DNA of 14,036 nt from an uncultured Saprospiraceae bacterium (GTDB lineage Bacteria > Bacteroidota > Bacteroidia > Chitinophagales > Saprospiraceae). Below the pieces are notes generated by a model. The model searched no databases and was not told the DNA's origin. It saw nothing but the letters and a program-made list of their open reading frames with translations. The position numbers and the translations under genes were made by a program. Within the stretch, counting starts at the first letter, position 1; each line of letters opens with the position of its first letter. The stretch lies in contig CALBVQ010000006.1 of NCBI GenBank assembly GCA_937969485.1, positions 1 to 14,036 on the forward strand, written 5' to 3'. This document shows, piece by piece, positions 8,076 to 14,036 of the stretch.

Positions 8076-8803
8076 AAAGCGAATTGACTTATACCTTAAT
8101 AACCAAGGACAAGGTACATGAATTAGATATTAATCGCATGTATTTTTTGATGGACGAAAGCTACGATCATGTCACAAGAAAGATTTTTGAAAAGGATTTA
8201 TTTGCTAAAGATTACGTAGGCATAATGACGCATGAAGGAGTTATTCATGGATTCACAACCTATGCCGTTAATCCTCATAATTCAGGAACAGATACATACA
8301 ATATCCTATTTAGTGGGGACACAATCATTTCACCTGATTACTGGGGTTCGCAAATTTTACTAGAGTCCTGGAGTAGAACCGTGGGTACCTTGATGTCCAA
8401 AGATCCCGATAAAAAATGGTACTGGTATTTATTGTCCAAAGGCCACCGAACATACATGTATCTCCCTCTATTTTTTGCGGACTATTACCCATCTCCTTTT
8501 GAAACAAAAGATGCCTCTTTTAAGATGATTGCTGATAAATGTTCAACATTATTTTATGGTGATCAATATATTCAAGAAGAAGGCGTGGTTAAGTTTACAG
8601 AGAATTTAGGCGCGCTTAAGAAGGAATTAATAGAGGCCACATACAAGAAGAAAAAGAGCACCTTTGCCTCTTTTTTTCTAGAAAAGAATCCAGGGTTTTA
8701 TAAAGGAGATGAACTTGTGTGTGTGTCTGAAATTAGTCGAGAAAACATGATTCGTAATGCAAGAAAGTGCGTAATAGAAGGTATTGAAAATCCGCTTATT
8801 TAA
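8072..8803 (+). CDS. Hypothetical protein, possible GNAT-like acyltransferase
   Basis: A 243-residue soluble protein without a signal peptide or membrane helix. An N-terminal alpha/beta pattern (about 20-55, GIMTHEGVIHGFTTYAV), a strand-then-helix segment (about 78-105, LFSGDTIISPDYWG then a helix) and a KWYWYLLSKGHRTYMYLP stretch recall a GNAT fold. The segment after the strand sits where GNATs bind CoA, but the R/Q-x-x-G-x-G/A loop is not clear. The C-terminal NPGFYKGDELVCVSEI looks like a conserved family motif I have seen in uncharacterised proteins. ATG 8072 forms an ATGA overlap with the Rieske gene's stop; the TTG at 8066 is an unlikely alternative. Position between the oxygenase and the GH3 enzyme suggests a role in the same pathway. 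Acyl transfer is inference. Confidence 0.8.
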   Translation: MKSELTYTLITKDKVHELDINRMYFLMDESYDHVTRKIFEKDLFAKDYVGIMTHEGVIHGFTTYAVNPHNSGTDTYNILFSGDTIISPDYWGSQILLESWSRTVGTLMSKDPDKKWYWYLLSKGHRTYMYLPLFFADYYPSPFETKDASFKMIADKCSTLFYGDQYIQEEGVVKFTENLGALKKELIEATYKKKKSTFASFFLEKNPGFYKGDELVCVSEISRENMIRNARKCVIEGIENPLI

Positions 8804-10293
8804 TGCTTAGTAAAACATTAAATGCATTGTGGCTTCTGTCTCTTAAAAGAGATGCTAGGGCTTTCGCCCAAAATTTAAGTCGCTCTGAAAACATTCAGAA
8901 TAAAATACTTTTATCATACATTCGAGAAAATGAGAAAACAGCATATGGCTTGAAGTATGACTTCGCTTCTATTACTAATTATCCTGATTATAAAAACAAA
9001 GTCCCCATAATAAATGACTACTCCCAAATAGCAGACTATGTAGATTCTATTGCCGACGGAAATAGTAATATTTTATTTAAAGGAGACATAATCTTCTTTG
9101 AAGAAACCTCTGGAAGTACGAGTGGCTCAAAATTGATTCCATACACACCGCAATTAAAGAATGAGTTTAATCGAGCATTTGCCCCTTGGATTCACACGAT
9201 GAATAAAAGGTATCCTAGTGTATTTGATGGAAAAGCTTACTGGAGTTTGTCGCCGCCATTAAAAAAAAGAGGTGTTAGTTCAGCTGGAATTAAAATAGGA
9301 ATTGAAGATGATACGGAATATCTAAATGGCATCATCCGCTATCTATATAAATTTGTTAACGCTGTTGATATTTCAAAAATGACTTACCACGATGGGGAGA
9401 ATTTTTTTATTGAAACCTGGAAGCAACTATTAAAAGAGCGTGATAATTTAAGTTTGATTTCCATTTGGTCTCCTAGTTTTCTTTTACAATTATATAGTAT
9501 ACTTCAGCGTAATTATCAGACATTGAAAACTAAAGATTTGCCAAGTAATTTCAATGATTTAGATTTATCAATCATATTTCCTAAGTGCAAAGTAATTAGT
9601 TGTTGGACTGAATCTAGTGCCAGCTTGTTCATGGAAGAAATTAGTAGGATCGCTGGAGGAATTCCTATCGACCCTAAGGGATTGTTGATGACAGAAGGCG
9701 TAATTACAACACCATTTAAAAAAGGTAATTTCCTGGCTTACCGATCGCACTTTTATGAATTTGAAGATCAATCGAAAAATTATTTTCTAAGCCATGAGTT
9801 AGAAATTGGTAAGCGTTATACTGTTATAATTACAACTGGAGGAGGCTTATATCGGTATAATACACAAGACATTGTTGAAGTTAGTGCGATTGTAGAAACC
9901 GTACCTGTTTTTAATTTTATTGGTAGGGGGAATAGGACGAGTGATATGGTAGGAGAGAAACTAACTGAGCAACAAGTATTTAATATCGCAATGGAGCTTA
10001 AGGAGGCAGATCTCATTTCCTTTTTGTATGCTTTTCCTATTCATGCTGGAAATTGTGCGTATTATAAATTTGCTATTTGTTGTGAAGATGAGAGCAAAGA
10101 GAAAGTAAAGAATATGGTTCGAGAGCGATTAGTAAAAAATCCATATTATCGACAAGCTATAAATATAGGGCAATTGGATAAAGAGGTATTCGAATTTAAA
10201 GGGTTTGATTATAGGGATGAGTTGTTAACGAACTATGCGGAGAAAAAGGGAATGAAAGTAGGGGATGTAAAGATGGGAGTAATGATAATGTAG
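8803..10293 (+). CDS. GH3-family acyl-adenylating amide synthetase
   Basis: A 496-residue GH3-family enzyme, annotated in bacteria as 'GH3 auxin-responsive promoter family'. Characterised plant members activate a carboxylic acid with ATP and join it to an amine such as an amino acid. The phosphate-binding motif TSGSTSGSK is at 102-110. LLMTEGVITTP (295-304) holds the glutamate of the second adenylation motif. GGGLYRYNTQDIV (346-358) corresponds to YRxGD, with D356 as ribose ligand. FIGRGNRTSDMVGEKLTE (372-389) is the hinge into the C-terminal domain, with K386 as the family's conserved lysine. All core motifs are intact. It starts with a TAATG overlap on the previous stop and is the last gene of the operon. 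Acid and amine substrates cannot be predicted; a thioester-forming role is possible. Confidence 0.92.
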   Translation: MLSKTLNALWLLSLKRDARAFAQNLSRSENIQNKILLSYIRENEKTAYGLKYDFASITNYPDYKNKVPIINDYSQIADYVDSIADGNSNILFKGDIIFFEETSGSTSGSKLIPYTPQLKNEFNRAFAPWIHTMNKRYPSVFDGKAYWSLSPPLKKRGVSSAGIKIGIEDDTEYLNGIIRYLYKFVNAVDISKMTYHDGENFFIETWKQLLKERDNLSLISIWSPSFLLQLYSILQRNYQTLKTKDLPSNFNDLDLSIIFPKCKVISCWTESSASLFMEEISRIAGGIPIDPKGLLMTEGVITTPFKKGNFLAYRSHFYEFEDQSKNYFLSHELEIGKRYTVIITTGGGLYRYNTQDIVEVSAIVETVPVFNFIGRGNRTSDMVGEKLTEQQVFNIAMELKEADLISFLYAFPIHAGNCAYYKFAICCEDESKEKVKNMVRERLVKNPYYRQAINIGQLDKEVFEFKGFDYRDELLTNYAEKKGMKVGDVKMGVMIM

Positions 10294-10737
10294 ATTTTTC
10301 TATTCTATATTATTTATGTCAGGGTTCGGGGTTTTTGGAAAGGATAATTTTTTGACAAACCCGAATTATGCATTTTGTTTTCGTCAGGAGCGCTTAATTC
10401 ATAAATTTTACGCCTTGAACTTTATGCGACATATAGCGCGTCGTTAATTTTCATTCAATCACTAGAGTGATGCTATGCCTCATTACAAAGTTCAAACGCA
10501 TAAATTGGTGTAACGTGCAAAGAAAATACGAGCTCAACAATTCTAATGAAGTGGGCGTGGTCACATAATGGAGACAATTTGAGTCCGCAATATATGTGCA
10601 GATGCATATTTCGGGTTAAATTAGTAGAATAGGCAAAAGCAGGATGTCGAAAAACCCTTATTTATGCTGTTGGAATTATTAATTTTACTTTTAAAGAAAG
10701 CATTAATTACTAACGATTCCTTACTAATTCGTTTTTT
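10294..10737. other. Intergenic region after the GH3 operon
   Basis: No reading frame of note on either strand. Bases 10358-10617 are a repeat copy, listed separately. The leader at 10660-10737 is very AT-rich (TTTTACTTTTAAAG, TACTAACG, TTACTAATTC) and probably carries the promoter of the next gene, but no full TAnnTTTG box is seen. I see no terminator hairpin with a T-tract after the GH3 stop codon. Confidence 0.5.
10358..10617. repeat. Composite dispersed repeat with inverted ends, copy 3
   Basis: It opens with AACCCGAATTATGCAT (10358-10373) and closes with ATGCATATTTCGGGTT (10602-10617), inverted at 15 of 16 bases. Bases 10358-10478 align with 452-588, sharing GTTTTCGT, CTTGAACT, ACATATAGC-like and GTGATGCTATGC-like stretches. 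Unlike that copy, about 120 further bases follow before the closing end, and the sequence after the closing end resembles that at 84-115. Internal inverted repeats are TTGAACTTT (10415-10423) with AAAGTTCAA (10487-10495), and ATCACT-AG-AGTGAT (10458-10471). It could be one element or two nested or adjacent ones. No ORF. Confidence 0.55.
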
Positions 10738-11832
10738 ATGATAACACTGGAGAGATATTCTGAGGAATACGATGAGGCATTGCGTGAACTCAGTAAATTA
10801 TCACAAAAAGGAGACATTACCTTTTCGATATTTAGGGAACCTCGGTTTTATTCTGGCGCACAAATCCAAACCCAAGAAGTTCTGCTTTATTTAATTCTCA
10901 AAGAAGGTGAACTCATAGGCGTTTTCAATATGGGATCCAAGTTACTAACGTATAAAGGGAAACGCGAAAAGGTCCGTTATTTATGTGATGTAAAAGTAAA
11001 GCCAGAGTATCAAAATGGATCTTCGCTTTTTAAAGTAGTGGCTAAAACATATGAAATAATGGAGAAGGACACTGTCCCTACCCAACTCATCATGTTTGCG
11101 GAGAATCATAGGATATTGAAGTTAGTAAAAGGTAGAAAAAAGAAGCGTAGAGACCTTAAGATATTTCATGGACATGAAGTAGGGAAGGTGAAAACAACTC
11201 TTATCGACCGCAAGAATAGGGTCAAGACAAGTAATAGCCTTGAGCTTTCGAAAGCACGGATAGAGGATGTTCAACAACTTCAGGAATTCATCGATCAGGA
11301 GTCCTTGGAAATAGATTTTTTCCCATATTATGATTTGAGCAAGTTGGGAACTCCTTATTACAGAGATTTGAAGATTGAGGATTTTTATATTGCAAGATCA
11401 AAGGGTAAAATTGTTGGTACATTTGCGATTTGGGATCTTACTAGGGTGAAGCAAACAGTGATAATGGGTTACAGCCGAAAGTACCATTTGGCCCGACCGT
11501 TTTACAATATGTGGGCAGGATTAAAGGGGACTGCAAAATTGGGAAAGGTAGGAGAAAAAATGGTGAATAAATATATAAGTTGTTTGTTGGTTGTGGATAG
11601 GAATGCAGGTATTTACCGAGACTTATTGTCTTTTGCCTTGGAGGACATGAAGAAGGAGGAGTATCATTATCTGTTGAGTACTTTGGATATTCGCGACCCT
11701 CTAGACCGGGTTCACCAGGAGATGAGATATAGGCGAGAGATTTGGGGAGAGTTTCATTTAGGAGACATGGAGCCAGAAGATGGAGAATATGTAAGCGGCG
11801 CCTATTTTTATTTGGAGGCGGCGCGGATTTGA
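10738..11832 (+). CDS. Tandem GNAT-like N-acetyltransferase family protein
   Basis: A 364-residue cytosolic protein built of two GNAT-like halves. In the first (about 1-150), the start ITLERYSEEYDEAL, the strand LLYLILKEGELIGVFNMG and RYLCDVKVKPEYQNGSSLF fit beta4, motif A and helix alpha3. In the second (about 168-364), LELSKARIEDVQQLQEFI starts the fold, FYIARSKGKIVGTFAIWD is the beta-hairpin, and YISCLLVVDRNAGIYRDLLSFAL resembles a CoA-binding segment. The second half lacks an obvious Q/RxxGxG/A loop. Substrate unknown. A 444-base gap with a repeat separates it from the GH3 operon, so it is probably transcribed on its own; a link to that pathway through a second acyltransferase is only possible. 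The ATG follows a T-run and lacks a Shine-Dalgarno sequence. Confidence 0.8.
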   Translation: MITLERYSEEYDEALRELSKLSQKGDITFSIFREPRFYSGAQIQTQEVLLYLILKEGELIGVFNMGSKLLTYKGKREKVRYLCDVKVKPEYQNGSSLFKVVAKTYEIMEKDTVPTQLIMFAENHRILKLVKGRKKKRRDLKIFHGHEVGKVKTTLIDRKNRVKTSNSLELSKARIEDVQQLQEFIDQESLEIDFFPYYDLSKLGTPYYRDLKIEDFYIARSKGKIVGTFAIWDLTRVKQTVIMGYSRKYHLARPFYNMWAGLKGTAKLGKVGEKMVNKYISCLLVVDRNAGIYRDLLSFALEDMKKEEYHYLLSTLDIRDPLDRVHQEMRYRREIWGEFHLGDMEPEDGEYVSGAYFYLEAARI

Positions 11833-11895
11833 AAAAAAGGGTTAAAGAACCAACGCATTTTTGCAAATAAACGTTTAAGAGGTAAATAGACAATT

Positions 11896-13047
11896 ATGAA
11901 AAAATATATTTTACTTTCTTTAGCTAGCTTCTTGTTGCTAGCATCGTGTTCTTCAGATATGAGAGGGGACGAAAAAACGGCAACTGCAGATGGCGCCTTT
12001 TCAAGTTCTGCCGAATCAGGATCAGGCTCAGGTAGTGACGCGGGGTTAATTACAGCTGGAGAATGGAATGATCTAGAGAACTGGGATTTTTGGACCAATT
12101 TGATGTTGAATGATACATTTTCTGAAAAAAAGGAATATTGGGGAGTTAATCCAGATAAAAGGATTGCTGTTTCAGTAGTTAATGCCGGAGAACCAGTAAG
12201 TGGTGCGAAGGTTGAATTGTTTGAGAATGGAGCATCCGTTGCTACTACAATTACAGATAACTTAGGAAGAGCAGAGTTGTTTGTTGACTTGTTTGAATCT
12301 GCCGGAGCATTAATAAGTGACTATAGTATTTTGGTAGAAGGGACAGTTTTAGGAGAATCCTTGGTGTATGCAGAGGAGGGAGTGAATGAGGTAGAGTATA
12401 ATAATTTGACTTCCGTCAAAAGTTTAGTTCAGTTGTCTTTTATAGTTGACGCGACAGGTTCAATGGGAGATGAGTTGGAGTTTTTGAAAAGCGACCTTCG
12501 TGACGTTATATCTAGATCTGAGAATGGATTAGGAGAATACTTATTTGAGAGTTCATCTGTTTTTTATAGAGACGAGGGGGATGATTACGTGACTAAAAAA
12601 TCTGAATTCACATCTACCACGAATACAACAATCAACTTCATTAAAGATCAGAGCGCAAATGGAGGAGGAGACTTTCCAGAGGCGGTTCATTCTGCATTGA
12701 AAACATGTTTGAACTTAGATTGGGATGAAAATGCACACACGAAAATTGCTTTTCTTTTGCTAGATGCGCCACCACATTACGAAGTAGATGTTTTGCGAGA
12801 TGTAAGAAGTTACATAGAATTAGCAGCTACAAGAGGGATTAAAATAATACCTATTTCAGCGAGTGGAGTTGATAAAGAAACAGAATTTCTAATGAGATTT
12901 ATGAGTATAGTGACAAATGGCACCTATGTATTTATTACTAATGACAGTGGAATAGGAAATACTCACATAACGGCAAGTGTTGGAGATTATGAAGTAGAGT
13001 ATTTGAATGATCTCATGGTAAGGGTGATCAAGAAGTATATAGAGTAG
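11896..13047 (+). CDS. VWA-domain lipoprotein
   Basis: A 383-residue predicted lipoprotein with a type II signal peptide and lipobox LLASC (cysteine 18). A flexible Ser/Gly/Ala-rich linker covers about 30-50 (SGSGSGSD). A small beta-sandwich resembling a carboxypeptidase-regulatory or Big-like domain spans about 88-160 (VVNAGEPVSGAKVELFENG, then TTITDNLGRAEL). A von Willebrand A domain spans about 177-345. The metal-site (MIDAS) motif is DATGSMGDE (185-193). GGGDFPEAVHSAL (256-268) and FLLLDAPPH (286-294) supply further conserved positions. Such domains bind proteins through a divalent cation, so a surface or periplasmic adhesion or scaffolding role is likely, but no partner is evident. It starts 63 bases after the GNAT-like gene, so co-transcription is possible. 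Confidence 0.87.
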   Translation: MKKYILLSLASFLLLASCSSDMRGDEKTATADGAFSSSAESGSGSGSDAGLITAGEWNDLENWDFWTNLMLNDTFSEKKEYWGVNPDKRIAVSVVNAGEPVSGAKVELFENGASVATTITDNLGRAELFVDLFESAGALISDYSILVEGTVLGESLVYAEEGVNEVEYNNLTSVKSLVQLSFIVDATGSMGDELEFLKSDLRDVISRSENGLGEYLFESSSVFYRDEGDDYVTKKSEFTSTTNTTINFIKDQSANGGGDFPEAVHSALKTCLNLDWDENAHTKIAFLLLDAPPHYEVDVLRDVRSYIELAATRGIKIIPISASGVDKETEFLMRFMSIVTNGTYVFITNDSGIGNTHITASVGDYEVEYLNDLMVRVIKKYIE

Positions 13048-13140
13048 CAGACTAAATCCTAAAGAAAAAGCTAATTTAGATTGCTAGCGTTATATGACAC
13101 GCGTTCTATAAAGAAGTAAAGTGTGACAGCGTTTAAACTA

Positions 13141-13398
13141 GATAACCGCCAAGGTGTATGGACAGACTTCTAACGTGCGGAGCACACTTAGAATGAATTA
13201 CCAGAAATTCGGCACTATTATCCACCTGGGATGAGTATGAATAATCTAGGTCCAGCAGAAGTAGGCTCCAATCATCCTCACAATTAATTTATTTGCAATG
13301 GTAAGGAATTCGAGGAAGACTGGGATGAACGATTCAGCCTAAAATGGCTGCTGAAGTACGACAGTGCATCAAGATAGAGGCGCGCGCAAGCGGGTGGG
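13141..13398 (+). pseudogene. Decayed RHS core remnant with in-frame stops
   Basis: In a single frame, shared with the ORF that follows, the translation carries RHS landmarks: HYYPPGMSM (13213-13239, normally YYPFGM) and NGKEFEEDW (13297-13323, the NGKE motif). Stops interrupt at 13171, 13189, 13285 and 13375. The order and spacing match a Bacteroidota RHS core just before its YNYGFRFYDPAIGRF segment. Upstream text (DNRQGVWTDF at 13141) may belong but is weak. Between NGKEFEEDW and the intact segment lies extra sequence flanked by direct repeats TGGGATG (13321-13327 and 13395-13401). No beta-propeller-length RHS repeat ORF lies in the window, so this is a displaced or orphan tip. Confidence 0.7.
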
Positions 13399-14036
13399 AT
13401 GTATAATTATGGCTTCAGCTTTTACGATCCAGCGATAGGTCGTTTCACAACCATAGATCCGTTAGCAGAACACTTTAATACTCAATCTTCATATGTTTAT
13501 GCAGCAAATAACCCTATTCTTTTCGTAGATGTACTAGGCTTAGGAGCTTCATATAATTGGGATTCTCAAAGGTATGAAGACGATGATGGTAACGAAGTAA
13601 GTTGGAAAGATGTACAAAGCGAGTACCAAATTAGTGGAACTTCTGTTGAAGCAGTCCATTTTGTTTTTCAAAGTGAAACAAAGTCTATATATGCACATAC
13701 AGTAGAAGCACTAACAGTTGGAAATCAGCCATCAATTTTACATTTGATAAAAGGAAACCCAGACTTAAGGAATAAAAATAGAGATGAAGCTCTTGAAGGA
13801 CATGATAGAGGAGATCCTTCTCCTGACGAATATCCTTATGCTTGTACTTATGAAGGAGGTTGTGGGGCTTCTGTAATGTATGTACCACTTAGAGAACAGA
13901 GAACTCAAGGTGGTAGGCTTTCAATCTTATCAAGTAAACTTAAAGATGGTGATGCTTTTTTAGTGGTTCCAATTCCTAAAGATGGTGAACTAGAAAGAGT
14001 AATGAAAGCACTTGAAAAAGCAAACTTAGGCCTTAA
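13399..14036 (+). CDS. RHS core tip with NucA/NucB-type DNase toxin domain, 3' end outside window
   Basis: At least 212 codons, open to the window edge. Residues 1-50 are the RHS-associated core end (MYNYGFSFYDPAIGRFTTID, then PLAEHF and YVYAANNPILFVDVLG). Residues about 115-192 resemble the NucA/NucB deoxyribonuclease family, with LHLIKGNPDLRNKNRDEAL, then DEYPYACTYEGGCGASV and REQRTQGG. The family's DEYPxA, GG and (E)N..QG positions are recognisable, with Gln in place of the usual Asn at 167. The expected role is a contact- or secretion-delivered DNase effector released from an RHS shell. ATG 13399 is only the first Met after the last stop (13375); the natural gene would extend upstream, so this may be an untranslated orphan cassette. 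An immunity gene should follow beyond the window. Confidence 0.75.
   Translation, partial: MYNYGFSFYDPAIGRFTTIDPLAEHFNTQSSYVYAANNPILFVDVLGLGASYNWDSQRYEDDDGNEVSWKDVQSEYQISGTSVEAVHFVFQSETKSIYAHTVEALTVGNQPSILHLIKGNPDLRNKNRDEALEGHDRGDPSPDEYPYACTYEGGCGASVMYVPLREQRTQGGRLSILSSKLKDGDAFLVVPIPKDGELERVMKALEKANLGL

Noticed and set aside
11840..11851. GGTT-AAAG-AACC hairpin after the GNAT-like gene as a terminator
   Set aside because: The stem has only four pairs and is not followed directly by a T-run; it is too weak to call.
11441..11893. Minus-strand 150-codon open frame opposite the tandem-GNAT-like gene
   Set aside because: It lies antisense to a well-supported gene, and its proline-, leucine- and serine-rich translation matches no family pattern.
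13053..13078. CTAAAT ... ATTTAG inverted repeat after the VWA lipoprotein gene
   Set aside because: The stem is short, AT-only apart from one pair at each end, and has a loop of more than 10 bases; likely chance.

Overview
The window comes from a Bacteroidota genome, probably Flavobacteriales or a near relative. The evidence is a type IX secretion (T9SS) C-terminal sorting domain, a SusC/BtuB-like TonB receptor under a cobalamin riboswitch, a TAnnTTTG-type -7 promoter box, AT-rich codon use, sparse Shine-Dalgarno sequences and a Bacteroidota-style RHS core. No rRNA, tRNA, CRISPR array or intact insertion sequence is visible. Family assignments come from reading motifs, not from a database search.

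Layout. (1) Positions 1-614 hold no convincing gene: two short dispersed palindromic repeats and scraps of open frame. (2) Positions 615-3383 (minus) are a two-gene vitamin B12 uptake operon: a BtuB-like TonB-dependent receptor, followed 3 bases later by a T9SS-exported DUF4465 protein. A cobalamin riboswitch (about 3426-3579) precedes it, with a -7 box at 3591-3598. (3) Positions 3604-10293 (plus) are a tightly overlapping five-gene operon transcribed divergently from the B12 operon. It encodes a six-helix membrane protein, a 924-residue fusion of an RnfD/NqrB-like membrane domain with VCBS/FG-GAP repeats and an ASPIC/UnbV domain, a Rieske non-heme iron oxygenase, a putative GNAT-like protein and a GH3-family adenylating amide synthetase. 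(4) Positions 10294-10737 are intergenic and carry a second copy of the repeat. (5) Positions 10738-11832 encode a tandem-GNAT-like protein and 11896-13047 a VWA-domain lipoprotein. (6) From about 13141 to the window end lies an RHS remnant with in-frame stops. It leads into an open RHS tip ORF whose C-terminus looks like a NucA/NucB-type DNase toxin and is cut by the window edge.

How the genes may work together. The B12 operon is coherent: low cobalamin relieves the riboswitch, a surface protein captures corrinoid, and the receptor imports it. The five-gene operon is the most interesting part. Overlaps of 14, 14, 4 and 1 bases imply coordinated translation. An oxygenase, an acyl-adenylating enzyme, a possible acyltransferase and a membrane redox-like subunit with a calcium-binding-type propeller suggest a small oxidative biosynthetic or tailoring pathway at the membrane. 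I do not recognise this combination as a described pathway. The product and electron route are inference. The right end looks like a decayed polymorphic-toxin locus with its effector tip still open.
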